The position numbers and the translations under genes were made by a program. A stretch of 64,000 nucleotides of DNA from Amedibacterium intestinale (GTDB lineage: Bacteria; Bacillota_I; Bacilli_A; Erysipelotrichales; Erysipelotrichaceae): NCBI RefSeq assembly GCF_010537335.1, contig NZ_AP019711.1, forward strand, positions 62,001 through 126,000, in the 5' to 3' direction. How positions within the stretch are numbered: position 1 is the stretch's first letter; each line of letters starts with the position of its first letter. The notes under the pieces are model-generated. The model worked only from the letters and a program-made list of their open reading frames with translations. It had not been told where the DNA came from and searched no databases. This document shows positions 8,797-17,309 of the stretch, in pieces.

Positions 8797-10445
8797 CAGA
8801 CTGTTGACAAAGGTGTCGACAGTCTATTTTTTATATGATAGAATAAAAGAGGCAAAAAGATTCCTATTTTACCCAAAAACATATGGTTCTTTTTGCCTTT
8901 TATAATGCTCAAAATGGTATAATAAAAGTGGGTAAAATAGGAGTGATTACATATGGCAATGACAAAAAGAAATGGAAAAAATGATACTATCATACTGAAT
9001 ACAATAGAAGAATTAGTACCACAGGATCATGATGTCAGAATGCTGGAAAGCTGTATCGACTGGAATTTTATCTACCCTCTTGTAGAAAATCTTTACAGTG
9101 ATGTTGGAAGACCAAGCATAGATCCTGTGGTTCTTTTTAAAATGATCTTCATCAATATTATTTTCGGAATAGATTCAATGAGAAAGACTTGTAAAGAAAT
9201 ACAAGTAAATCTTGCATATCGCTGGTTTCTAGGAATCTCCATGGATGAAAGGGTGCCAAATTATTCTACCTGGAGTCAAAATTATATCCGAAGATATAGT
9301 AACAGCGAAGTATTTGAAAAAATATTTGATCAGATATTGAAACAGGCAATCTCTTATGGCTTTGTAGATATGGAAACTGTATATGGAGACTCCACACATC
9401 AAAAGGCAAATGCGAATAAAAACAAGTATACAGATGAAGAAGTTGAAATCATGAAGAAAATATATGAAAACGATCTGCTGGATGAGATAAACAAAGATCG
9501 CGAGGAACATGGGAAAAAGCCGATAAAATCAAATGAAAAGGAAGAACTGAATTTCGATGAGGAAACAGGAAAGCTGAAAAGGGACATACAAACAAAGCAT
9601 ATCAAAATCAGTAAAACAGATTCGGAGAGTGGCTGTTTCCATAAAGGTGAAAAAGAAAAATGTTTTGCTTATTCACATCAAACATTTTGCGATAGAAATG
9701 GATTTGTACTGGCAAGCGTATGTGTTGCGGGAAACGTACATGACAGCGTGTCTTTCTTTTCAGCGTATAAAGTATTAAACGATAAATATATGGATCAAAT
9801 AAAAAATGTATGTCTGGATGCGGGCTATATAACACCGGCAATATGTAAGACGGTATTAGAAAATGGGCAAAAAATGTATGCGCCTTATAAAAGACCAATG
9901 ACAAAGAAAGGATATTATAAGAAGTACGAGTATGTATATGATGAAGGATATGACTGTTATCTGTGTCCAAATAATAAGGTGCTTTCATACAGCACGACAA
10001 ACAAGCTTGGATATAAAGAATACAAATCAAATCCAAAGGATTGTGAGAACTGTCCTTTAAGAGGAAGATGTACATCATCAAAGAACTTTCAGAAAGTAGT
10101 GACACGTCATGTATGGGAGGAATACCGGGAGGAGGTAATGGATGAGATAAGACATACACCGGAATGGAAAGAAATCTATCCAAGGCGTAAAGAAAGCATA
10201 GAGAGGGTGTTCGCAGACTGTAAAGAACATCACACGTTGAGATATACCAGGTTAAGAGGGCTACAAAAAAATCAGCATCAGTCGCTGATGATTTTTGCGT
10301 GTTATAATCTAAAAAGAATGTCCAGATGGAGGTGGAAAAACCTCTCTAAAACTGCACAAAATCTAATAAAAAGCACAATTTTAAATTATTTTAAGAAAAA
10401 AGAAAAGCGATACTTGTTTATAAGTACCACTTTGTCAACAATCTG
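8797..10445 (+). mobile_element. IS1182-family insertion sequence, copy 1 (1649 bp, apparently intact)
   Basis: The ends are defined by comparison with copy 2 at 23044-24691. The left end reads CAGACTGTTGACAAAG and the right end, reverse-complemented, CAGATTGTTGACAAAG, giving 15/16-bp terminal inverted repeats. A 21-bp palindromic target duplication flanks the element. A left subterminal hairpin (GACTGTTGAC...GTCGACAGTC) and an 18-bp-scale inverted repeat around 8850-8940 containing GGCAAAAAGATTCC / CTTTTTGCC precede the single transposase gene. Large direct repeats covering palindromic targets are known in this IS family. Confidence 0.9.
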
Positions 10446-10446
10446 A
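8953..10446 (+). CDS. IS1182-family transposase (copy 1, full length)
   Basis: A 497-aa DDE transposase. It has a DUF772-type N-terminal domain (PSIDPVVLFKMIFINIIFGI), a central IS4-like catalytic core with YGDSTHQKAN and DAGYITPA, a C-terminal Cys cluster (CYLCPNN, CENCPLRGRC) and the ERVFADCKEHHTLRYTRLRG block containing the catalytic Glu. The start at 8953 has TAGGAG ten bases upstream. The reading frame runs through the right inverted repeat to the last base of the element. The stop codon TGA is completed by the first base of the target duplication, so the element does not carry its own stop. Confidence 0.92.
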   Translation: MAMTKRNGKNDTIILNTIEELVPQDHDVRMLESCIDWNFIYPLVENLYSDVGRPSIDPVVLFKMIFINIIFGIDSMRKTCKEIQVNLAYRWFLGISMDERVPNYSTWSQNYIRRYSNSEVFEKIFDQILKQAISYGFVDMETVYGDSTHQKANANKNKYTDEEVEIMKKIYENDLLDEINKDREEHGKKPIKSNEKEELNFDEETGKLKRDIQTKHIKISKTDSESGCFHKGEKEKCFAYSHQTFCDRNGFVLASVCVAGNVHDSVSFFSAYKVLNDKYMDQIKNVCLDAGYITPAICKTVLENGQKMYAPYKRPMTKKGYYKKYEYVYDEGYDCYLCPNNKVLSYSTTNKLGYKEYKSNPKDCENCPLRGRCTSSKNFQKVVTRHVWEEYREEVMDEIRHTPEWKEIYPRRKESIERVFADCKEHHTLRYTRLRGLQKNQHQSLMIFACYNLKRMSRWRWKNLSKTAQNLIKSTILNYFKKKEKRYLFISTTLSTI

Positions 10447-10466
10447 GCATGTCAATGTGACATGCC
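10446..10466. repeat. Right 21-bp target duplication of IS1182 copy 1 (palindromic)
   Basis: Identical to 8776-8796. It retains the hairpin next to the DUF885 stop codon, but its natural T-run was displaced to the other side of the element. The DUF885 terminator has therefore been split by the insertion. Confidence 0.85.
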
Positions 10467-10471
10467 GATTT

Positions 10472-12256
10472 TTACTTTGTACGTTTAATATATGAATCAA
10501 TGTGTCTTTCTACTACAGAAAATGGGGCAATTCCACTTTCCAGCAAAGCGGTATTAAAATCTTTTTCTTTAAATTTATTTCCCAGTTTATCCTGTGCGTT
10601 TTCTTTTAAATCTATAATTTCTTCATAACCCGCATAATAAGGCTGGAAAGCGGCAGGGTTTGCCCATAACTGATTGTATAAAGGTGCTGCCTCTTCTTTT
10701 GACAATGCAAATCCAAATTCACTCATATAATCTGTAAATTGTGTAAGATCCCATCCCTCATAATGAATTCCAATATCTGCGCCAATAACAAGACAGTAAG
10801 AGGCAAGCTCATTTTCTTTAAATAGCTGTAATATTTGCTGGTTCATATTATCTAAATACTTAAAACTTTCATATTGTGCATATACAGCGTATCCTTCTAC
10901 ATAGGCATTTTCATTAATCAGGGTTTTCGCAAAGTTGTTGTCGATGTTTTCATATAAATAGGCATATTGATACATATGACCAGGAAATCCTTCATGTGAA
11001 ACGGTGGAATAAGTAGAAAGGGATTTGATATCACTGCTTTTTGGGTTAACACGAAGCTGTTTGACAGAATCTCCATCGATAGATGGAATATTGAAATAAG
11101 CCGCAACACCGGAATCAGATGCGATTTCTTCGTTGATGTCTTTTATGTTATATTTTAAATTTTTAACTTCTGGGAAATCTTGAAACATATCTTTTTTTAT
11201 ATCTTCCAGTATTTGTTCATAGCTGGTATATGATGTTTGCGGGAACTGGTTTGAAGACAGTGCTTTTAAAAGCTCTTCATCATCGGAAAGATTTGACACA
11301 ATATCCTGTATGTTCGAAATATGTGCATAGAAAGCATCTTCCATCATTTTCTTTACTTCTTTTGGTGTCTTATCTGAACCAATGGATTGCTGGAGTAAAA
11401 GTTTATAATACTCTTTTCCATTTTCAAATGCAGATAAACTTTTCGCATTTTTTACACCTTGTTTTTTAAATGTATTCATAGTATCTAAAATATTTTGATA
11501 AGCAGGAAGGAAAGAAGCTGCAAATGCTTTTTTTACTTGCTGTTTATAATCGCTTGTTTTTGTATCAGAAAGATGTAAAGCATCAATAGAATCATATAAA
11601 GAAGTTAAAATAGAACTATTTTCTCCTTTTTTTACTATGTTTTCACAATAGCTGATGATAGAATCCAGATCCAGCATTAAAAGACCTTTTTCTGCCTGTA
11701 TTTTTGTATATTCTATTGCGCTGTCTACATAATCATCAACATCTTCCAATAATAAAATCAAATCTTTTACATCTTGTTCATTTCTTAATTCCCAATCGGC
11801 AAACAAGGTAGGCAATTGATAATGAAGTCCACCCATACTTTCAAATGCAGAAGCATAATAGTCAAATTTATCATCGCTCATTTGTTCGTATAAAGAAGCG
11901 CTTCGCTCAATGCTGTCATAAATATCCTGCTGTGTATCTGTAAGTGCATTTCGTTTGAATTTTTTAAATTGTTCATATGTTTCTTTTGTTTTCTTTTCTT
12001 CTTCTTTTTGTTCCTGCATGTCCATGCGAGTGCCAAGATTAATTTCTATGTTTTCTTTGGAAACACCAAAATTTTCCGGTTTGTTTAAATATACATGAGA
12101 AGTTGTATAATCACTTTCCATTGTTTCAATAAATTCATTATTTAAAAAATCATTAAATTTTTTCTGTTCTTCACCAGGGTCAACTCGCTGACATCCAAAG
12201 CTGGATAACAATAATGCAGAAGCTAATAAGAATGCTGATAATCTTTTTGTTTTCAT
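10472..12256 (-). CDS. DUF885 family zinc-peptidase-like lipoprotein
   Basis: A 594-aa surface protein. The N-terminus MKTKRLSAFLLASALLLSSFGC is a lipoprotein signal with the acylated Cys in a FGC box. The body matches DUF885, relatives of M2/M3-type metallopeptidases. The zinc site is HEGFPGHMYQ at about residue 430, with the downstream zinc-ligand Glu in NENAYVEGYAVYAQ. The remainder is mostly alpha-helical, as expected. The role is probably oligopeptide degradation at the outer face of the membrane; substrates are unknown. IS1182 copy 1 is inserted in its terminator, 26 bases past the stop, so readthrough toward the HAD gene may differ from the original locus. Confidence 0.88.
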   Translation of the reverse strand: MKTKRLSAFLLASALLLSSFGCQRVDPGEEQKKFNDFLNNEFIETMESDYTTSHVYLNKPENFGVSKENIEINLGTRMDMQEQKEEEKKTKETYEQFKKFKRNALTDTQQDIYDSIERSASLYEQMSDDKFDYYASAFESMGGLHYQLPTLFADWELRNEQDVKDLILLLEDVDDYVDSAIEYTKIQAEKGLLMLDLDSIISYCENIVKKGENSSILTSLYDSIDALHLSDTKTSDYKQQVKKAFAASFLPAYQNILDTMNTFKKQGVKNAKSLSAFENGKEYYKLLLQQSIGSDKTPKEVKKMMEDAFYAHISNIQDIVSNLSDDEELLKALSSNQFPQTSYTSYEQILEDIKKDMFQDFPEVKNLKYNIKDINEEIASDSGVAAYFNIPSIDGDSVKQLRVNPKSSDIKSLSTYSTVSHEGFPGHMYQYAYLYENIDNNFAKTLINENAYVEGYAVYAQYESFKYLDNMNQQILQLFKENELASYCLVIGADIGIHYEGWDLTQFTDYMSEFGFALSKEEAAPLYNQLWANPAAFQPYYAGYEEIIDLKENAQDKLGNKFKEKDFNTALLESGIAPFSVVERHIDSYIKRTK

Positions 12257-12489
12257 GATCGTTCCTCTCTTTTTATTGTAAAAAGTGAACCAGTATGCTT
12301 CTTGTTTATAACTTTGCTTTACCAGTTCTTTTTGTTATTTCTATTTTATCATATATTCCTGCTGGAGAAAAAAGAATATGTTATTTATATATCTTTTAGG
12401 GATATCTGTGTAATTGTTTATGCATGGTTTTCATTTACAATTTATCTTTCTGTTTTTATAATATTAACATTGAAGAGATGAGGGATGTC

Positions 12490-15069
12490 ATGAAAAAAGC
12501 AGTGATAGGAATATTGGCACACGTAGATGCTGGAAAAACAACATTGTCAGAAAGTTTGTTGTATTTATCAGGCACGATAAGAAAAAAAGGACGTGTAGAT
12601 CATGGGGATACTTTTTTAGATTATAATGTACAGGAAAAAGAAAGAGGAATTACGATTTTTTCTAAACAGGTTAGGTTTCAATGGGACGATTGTATTTATA
12701 CTCTTGTAGATACACCGGGGCATGTTGATTTTTCATCAGAAATGGAAAGAGTCTTGCAGGTTTTGGATTATGCTGTTTTAGTTATTAATGGACTAGATGG
12801 TGTACAGGCACATAGTGAAACGATCGTAAAGCTTTTACATCATTATCAGATTCCTTATATTATATTTATCAATAAGATGGATTTATCGCATCATACAAAA
12901 GAAAAACTGATGAAAGATCTACAGGAACATTTGCATAGTGGCTGTGTAGATATTAGTGTTTCCAAAGAAGAGTGGATGGAAAATGCAGCTATGTGTGAAG
13001 ATGCATTAATGGAAGAATATATCGAAACAAATATGCTTTCTGCAACATCCCTTCAAGATGCTTTTTCAAAGCAGAAATGGATTCCATGCTTCTTTGGTTC
13101 AGCATTAAAAATGCAGGGAGTAGAAGAAATGCTTCAGGGTTTAACTGCGTTGATCAAAGAAAAAACATATCCGCCTTCTTTTGGTGCTCGTGTATTTAAA
13201 ATCACACATGATGAAAAAGGAAATCGCTTGAGTCATGTAAAAATTACAGGGGGAAGCTTAAAAGTAAAAACGAAGCTGAAGGAACAGGATAAAGTGGATC
13301 AGATTCGTATATATTCGGGGAATCGTTTTCAAGTGGTGGAGGAAGTACAGGCAGGGGATATCTGCTGTCTTCAAGGTCCAAAAACACTGTATGCAGGGGA
13401 AGGACTGGGAATAGAAAAAGAAGGAGAAGCTCCGCTATTAACATCGTATATGCGTTATCGCATGCTTCTTCCAAAAGGAAGCGATGTTCATAAAATACTA
13501 TTACAGTTAAAAGAATTGGCACAGGAAGATCCACAGCTGCATGTTTCTTATAATGAACGATTTGAAGAAATCTATGTACAGCTTATGGGAGAAATACAAA
13601 TTGAAGTGTTGAAATACCAGATGAAAGAGCGCTTTGACTGTGAAGTAGATTTTGATGAAGGAAGTGTTATGTATAAGGAAACCATAGAATCACCAGTTGT
13701 TGGTGTAGGACATTTTGAACCTCTTCGTCATTATGCAGAAGTACATCTTTTATTAGAACCACTTCCATCAGGAAGTGGAATACAGTTTGTAAATGACTGC
13801 TTTAAGGACTTAGGGGAAAACTGGCAGAAACTTATCATGACACATTTACAGGAAAAAGAACATATTGGGGTGTTAAGTGGATATCCGCTTTGTGATATGC
13901 GAATTCGTTTGATAGGTGGCAGAGCACATCAGAAACATACAGAAGGCGGAGACTTTCGCGAGGCAACTTATCGTGCAGTTCGCCAGGGCTTAAAATGTGC
14001 AAAAAGCATTCTTTTAGAACCCTATTATCAGTTTCGCATAGAGGTTCCCAGTGAATATGTAAGTCGTACGATTTATGATATTGAACAAAATGGTGGAACG
14101 TTTACGATGGATAGTAATGAATCTGACATGAGTATTCTTCAAGGAAAAGCACCGGTTTCAAAAATGCGCAATTATGCTTCTACGCTTCTTTCCTATACAA
14201 AAGGGAAAGGAAGAATGCGTGTGGCTTTAAAAGATTATGAACCTGTTTTGAACCAGGAAGAAATCTTAACTGAAATTGGATATGACAGTGAAAAAGATAT
14301 GGAAAATCCAACAGGTTCTATATTCTGTTCACATGGTGCAGGTTTTTATGTTCCATGGAATGAAGTAAAAGATTATATGCATGTGAAAACAGAATACAGC
14401 AAGCAGGAAGAAAAGAAAATACATGTTTCTATATCGAAAGAGAAAACATCTTTTAAAGGGGAAGATGAGGAATTAGAAGCTATCTTTAAAAAAACTTATG
14501 GAGAAAAAAAAGAGAAAAGAATTTTGTCGAATAAAGAAACTTATGAAAAAGCTGTACATAAAGAAACAGTATATAAACCGATGGAACAATGTGTATTGAT
14601 TGATGGGTATAATGTCATTCATGCTTCAAAGGAGCTGTCTTTATTGGCACAGACAAATCTTGATGGAGCCAGAAGTCAGCTTGTTCATATGGTATGCAAC
14701 TATCAAGGGTATAAAAAGGGTGAAGTTATTCTTGTTTTTGATGCCTACAATATGGAAGAATACACAGAAAGAATTTATAAGCAGGATAATATTTATATCG
14801 TATATACAAAAAAAGCACAGACAGCAGATGCCTACATAGAAAGTGCAACTCATAAATTAGCTAACCAATATCGTGTAACAGTTGTTACTTCTGATGGCTT
14901 GGAACAATTGATTACCAGTGCACAGGGAGCCTATCGTATGTCAAGCAGACAGTTCTTGCAAGATTTGCAATCTCTTCAAAAAAAGGGACTGGAAAATGTT
15001 CATACCATGCAGAAGAAACATCGTACATATTTGCTGGAAGATATTCGAAAGTATGAAGAGAAGGAGTGA
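12490..15069 (+). CDS. TetM/EF-G-like translational GTPase fused to a YacP/Rae1-type NYN endoribonuclease domain
   Basis: An 859-aa fusion. Residues 1 to about 640 are a ribosomal-protection-type translation factor. The G motifs are intact: G1 AHVDAGKTT, G2 ERGITI, G3 DTPGHVDF, G4 NKMD, followed by domains II-V of the TetM/TetO lineage. From about residue 700 to the end is a NYN domain like YacP/Rae1, with acidic residues in VLIDGYNVIHA, LVFDAYN, TADAYIE and VVTSDGLEQ. A Lys/Glu-rich linker joins them. Rae1 cleaves mRNA in the ribosomal A site, and TetM-like GTPases also enter the A site, so the fusion implies ribosome-coupled mRNA cleavage (inference). The start at 12490 has GAGGG five bases upstream; a longer open frame from 12424 lacks a ribosome site. 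Do not assume tetracycline resistance. Confidence 0.88.
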   Translation: MKKAVIGILAHVDAGKTTLSESLLYLSGTIRKKGRVDHGDTFLDYNVQEKERGITIFSKQVRFQWDDCIYTLVDTPGHVDFSSEMERVLQVLDYAVLVINGLDGVQAHSETIVKLLHHYQIPYIIFINKMDLSHHTKEKLMKDLQEHLHSGCVDISVSKEEWMENAAMCEDALMEEYIETNMLSATSLQDAFSKQKWIPCFFGSALKMQGVEEMLQGLTALIKEKTYPPSFGARVFKITHDEKGNRLSHVKITGGSLKVKTKLKEQDKVDQIRIYSGNRFQVVEEVQAGDICCLQGPKTLYAGEGLGIEKEGEAPLLTSYMRYRMLLPKGSDVHKILLQLKELAQEDPQLHVSYNERFEEIYVQLMGEIQIEVLKYQMKERFDCEVDFDEGSVMYKETIESPVVGVGHFEPLRHYAEVHLLLEPLPSGSGIQFVNDCFKDLGENWQKLIMTHLQEKEHIGVLSGYPLCDMRIRLIGGRAHQKHTEGGDFREATYRAVRQGLKCAKSILLEPYYQFRIEVPSEYVSRTIYDIEQNGGTFTMDSNESDMSILQGKAPVSKMRNYASTLLSYTKGKGRMRVALKDYEPVLNQEEILTEIGYDSEKDMENPTGSIFCSHGAGFYVPWNEVKDYMHVKTEYSKQEEKKIHVSISKEKTSFKGEDEELEAIFKKTYGEKKEKRILSNKETYEKAVHKETVYKPMEQCVLIDGYNVIHASKELSLLAQTNLDGARSQLVHMVCNYQGYKKGEVILVFDAYNMEEYTERIYKQDNIYIVYTKKAQTADAYIESATHKLANQYRVTVVTSDGLEQLITSAQGAYRMSSRQFLQDLQSLQKKGLENVHTMQKKHRTYLLEDIRKYEEKE

Positions 15070-15186
15070 AGATAGCTATATAGAATTTTCAGAGAGTTTT
15101 ATGCGTCATTTAATCTTCTGTTTTGGTTTTCTTTTCTAAAAAAATATGATACGATTATTAGTGACTCATAAAAGGAGTAGATTATA

Positions 15187-15909
15187 ATGAAAGAAATATT
15201 AGGAAAAATTGATGCTTTTTGCGCTTATATAATCGCAATTGCCTTGATTTTGATTTTGTTGATAACAAGTATAGACATCAATAGTTTCAATAAGAATTTT
15301 TATGCGTCGGCATATAAAGAACTAGAAACAGCAGAGACTTTGGGGATGACAGAAAAAGATCTAAATCTTGCGACAAATACGTTGCTGGATTATCTTCAGG
15401 GAAAAAGAAACGATATTAAAGAAGAAGTTAGCGTACAAGGTGTAAAAATGATGGCTTTCAATAGTAAGGAAGAAGCGCATATGATCGATGTTCGTAATTT
15501 GTATCGTTTCGCATTGCATATAAGAAATATCAGTATCGTTTTACTTGTGGTATCTCTTGTGTATTTGCTAGTTCGCTTGCGAAAAGGAACATGGACTCTT
15601 TTAAGTATTCAGTATATGAAAACCGCGATTTTGGCAGCTGTCTTTTTTGCCATGCTGGCAGGATGGGCATTTGTAGATTTTGATGCTTTCTGGACGACAT
15701 TCCATAAAATTTTTTTCTCAAATGATTTGTGGCTGTTAGATCCAGCAACGGATTTAATGATCAATTTGTTCCCGGCAGAATTCTTTTCTAAACTTGTGTT
15801 TCGCATCGTTGGTATGTTTGTAGCTAGTGGAGGAGCACTTTTCTTAGGGGGGTATTTCTATCTGCGTCATCAGTTAAATAAACTTAAGGGTAATGAAGAT
15901 GCTGCATAG
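15187..15909 (+). CDS. Lit-like integral membrane protein (TIGR01906/DUF1461)
   Basis: A 240-aa protein with four predicted membrane helices and one large outside loop between helices 1 and 2. It matches TIGR01906/DUF1461. That family includes Lit, the lipoprotein intramolecular transacylase that makes lyso-form lipoproteins in low-GC Firmicutes. The two conserved histidines are present: HMIDVRNLY (about residue 98) and FHKIFFSNDLW (about residue 173), followed by the family signature LLDPATDLMINLFP. Enzymatic assignment is from family knowledge. A good AAAGGAG site is seven bases upstream of 15187. Its 3' end overlaps maf by 17 bases, so the two are coupled. Confidence 0.82.
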   Translation: MKEILGKIDAFCAYIIAIALILILLITSIDINSFNKNFYASAYKELETAETLGMTEKDLNLATNTLLDYLQGKRNDIKEEVSVQGVKMMAFNSKEEAHMIDVRNLYRFALHIRNISIVLLVVSLVYLLVRLRKGTWTLLSIQYMKTAILAAVFFAMLAGWAFVDFDAFWTTFHKIFFSNDLWLLDPATDLMINLFPAEFFSKLVFRIVGMFVASGGALFLGGYFYLRHQLNKLKGNEDAA

Positions 15910-16465
15910 AAAGTTGATTTTAGCCAGTGCTTCACCAAGAAGAAAAGAATTGATGGAAGATATAGGGTTTCCATTTACAATTGCATGTGCTGAAATTGAA
16001 GAAGTACTTCAAAAGGATATTCCAGTAGAAAAAGCAATTGAGCAGATAGCTTTATCGAAAGCCCAAAATGTATTTCTGCGAAATCCAGAAGCTATGGTGC
16101 TTGGGTGTGATACTGTAGTATGTTATGGAAAAGAAGTACTTGGAAAACCCAAAGATAAAGATGATGCATACCGCATGTTAAAAATGTTAAGCGGGAAAAC
16201 ACACCGTGTGATAAGTGCAGTTGCTTTACTTCAGAAGGGGCATTGTGATGTGTTTCATGATGTAAGTGAAGTTACTTTTTATGATTTAGATGACGATTTG
16301 ATTTCCTATTATTTGTCTTTGGATGAACCATATGATAAAGCAGGTTCTTATGGAATACAGGGAAAAGGAAAACTGCTTGTTAAAGAATTACGTGGAGATT
16401 ATTTTAGTGTAATGGGATTACCTGTCGCAAAAGTATATAGACTTCTTAAAAAGTATGAAAAGTAA
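15893..16465 (+). CDS. maf: Maf-family nucleoside triphosphate pyrophosphatase
   Basis: A 190-aa Maf/YhdE-type pyrophosphatase that hydrolyses dTTP/UTP or modified nucleotides to monophosphates. The diagnostic N-terminus LILASASPRRKELMEDIG is present, with VLGCDTVVCY, GKPKDKDDAYRMLKMLSGKTHRVIS and the C-terminal PYDKAGSYGIQGKG and GDYFSVMGLPV. The gene overlaps the end of the Lit-like gene. AAGGG is two bases before the ATG at 15893 and eight before the ATG at 15899, so translation more likely starts at 15899, losing two residues. Confidence 0.93.
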   Translation: MKMLHRKLILASASPRRKELMEDIGFPFTIACAEIEEVLQKDIPVEKAIEQIALSKAQNVFLRNPEAMVLGCDTVVCYGKEVLGKPKDKDDAYRMLKMLSGKTHRVISAVALLQKGHCDVFHDVSEVTFYDLDDDLISYYLSLDEPYDKAGSYGIQGKGKLLVKELRGDYFSVMGLPVAKVYRLLKKYEK

Positions 16466-16512
16466 TATTGAAAAAAAGAAGATGACCTATTATAATGTAA
16501 TAGGTTTTATAT

Positions 16513-16586
16513 GCCGGTATAGTATAGTGGTAATACAAAGCAATGGTAATGCTTAGCGCTCAGTTCAATTCTGGGTACCGGCACCA
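16513..16586 (+). tRNA. tRNA-Thr (anticodon GGT), CCA encoded
   Basis: Acceptor stem GCCGGTA/TACCGGC, D-arm GTAT-AGTGGTA-ATAC with a short loop, anticodon stem AAGCA/TGCTT with loop ATGGTAA (anticodon GGT), 4-base variable loop, T-arm CTCAG-TTCAATT-CTGGG, discriminator A and encoded CCA. G1-C72 and C2-G71 agree with threonine identity. Confidence 0.9.
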
Positions 16587-16596
16587 TGTACGTCTG

Positions 16597-16624
16597 AAGC
16601 CTTTCGTTAGGAAGGGCTTTTTTT
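16597..16624 (+). terminator. Intrinsic terminator after tRNA-Thr
   Basis: Stem AAGCCTTTC/GAAGGGCTT (one G-T pair) with loop GTTAG, followed by a T run. Confidence 0.9.
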
Positions 16625-16673
16625 GTAAAGTAAATACCATGCGTGTGGTAATAGAGCTTTTAGTGTAAAAAAA

Positions 16674-16960
16674 CCTCCTATGCAATATAATGAAATTGGC
16701 CGGGTAGCCAAAACGAAGGCATAGGAGGAATATGAAATGAATGACAAGAATAGTTTATCACACACATCATATAGGTGTAAATATCACATCATAATACTAT
16801 CAAAATATAGAAGAATGGTAATATATAACAAATTAAGAAAAGATATAGGACAGATATTGACGATGCTGATATTCTATTTCAAAAAATATATGATTATATT
16901 TTTTTGTTATTATTACATATTGTCGTGTAGGTTAACAATATAGTGGTAATGATTGAAGAA
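16674..16960 (+). mobile_element. Decayed IS200/IS605-type element (left end and 5' part of tnpA)
   Basis: An ATG at 16737 opens a frame starting MNDKNSLSHTSYRCKYHIII and then LSKYRRMVIYNKLRKDIG. This is the N-terminus of IS200-type Y1 transposases (usual form SLSHTKWNCKYHIVFAPKYRRQ). After about 40 residues similarity is lost and the frame ends; the HUH motif and catalytic Tyr are missing. Upstream is a typical left-end structure: a 10-bp inverted repeat CCTCCTATGC (16674-16683) / GCATAGGAGG (16719-16728) that would sequester the tnpA ribosome site, enclosing a small hairpin TTGGC-CGGGTA-GCCAA (16696-16711). No right end was found. Confidence 0.75.
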
Positions 16961-17063
16961 TCTGAAAAATATTACATGAAAAGTAAAATTAAAAGAATTA
17001 ATGGGAGATGCAAGAAAAACAATATTTAGCATATATGCGCATTGGTTGAAAGAAAAAGATTAA

Positions 17064-17162
17064 TACATATGTGAATTAAAATCTCTGCAAGAATTGTTGG
17101 ATATAGGAGTGATTACTGAAGAAACATTTTCCATGAAGAAAAAACAATTATCAGGAATATGA
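17064..17162 (+). pseudogene. SHOCT-domain C-terminal remnant
   Basis: An orphan stretch encodes CELKSLQELLDIGVITEETF and then SMKKKQLSGI before a TGA. This is a textbook SHOCT (short C-terminal) domain. A TAA stop lies immediately upstream in the same frame and no start codon or ribosome site is available. Just before it, 16938-17025 has another short open run (VVMIEESEKYYMKSKIKRI) that may be part of the same broken gene. Between here and the Abi gene at 17310 I see only AT-rich sequence. Confidence 0.6.
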
Positions 17163-17309
17163 AAGCTTAAAAATATTTATTTTTCAAAACATTAAATCAT
17201 CATTAACTATATGATATGTATTTAACTAAATATTAAATAAATTTTACCTTCTTTTATATTTTCGTATTAAAAATGGTTGTTGTATTTTAGTTATATAAGA
17301 AGATAAATA

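Noticed and set aside
8706-8993. N-terminal extension of the HAD phosphatase frame
   Set aside because: The extension lies mostly in IS1182 sequence and lacks a ribosome site; AGGAG precedes the ATG at 8705.
9608-10183. 191-aa minus-strand ORF inside the IS1182 transposase (also at 23854-24429)
   Set aside because: It is antisense to the conserved transposase, has no ribosome site, and its composition is that of a shadow frame.
12490-15069. Tetracycline-resistance gene
   Set aside because: Only the general TetM-like fold is visible; the NYN fusion and the chromosomal setting argue against an acquired tet gene, and resistance cannot be inferred.
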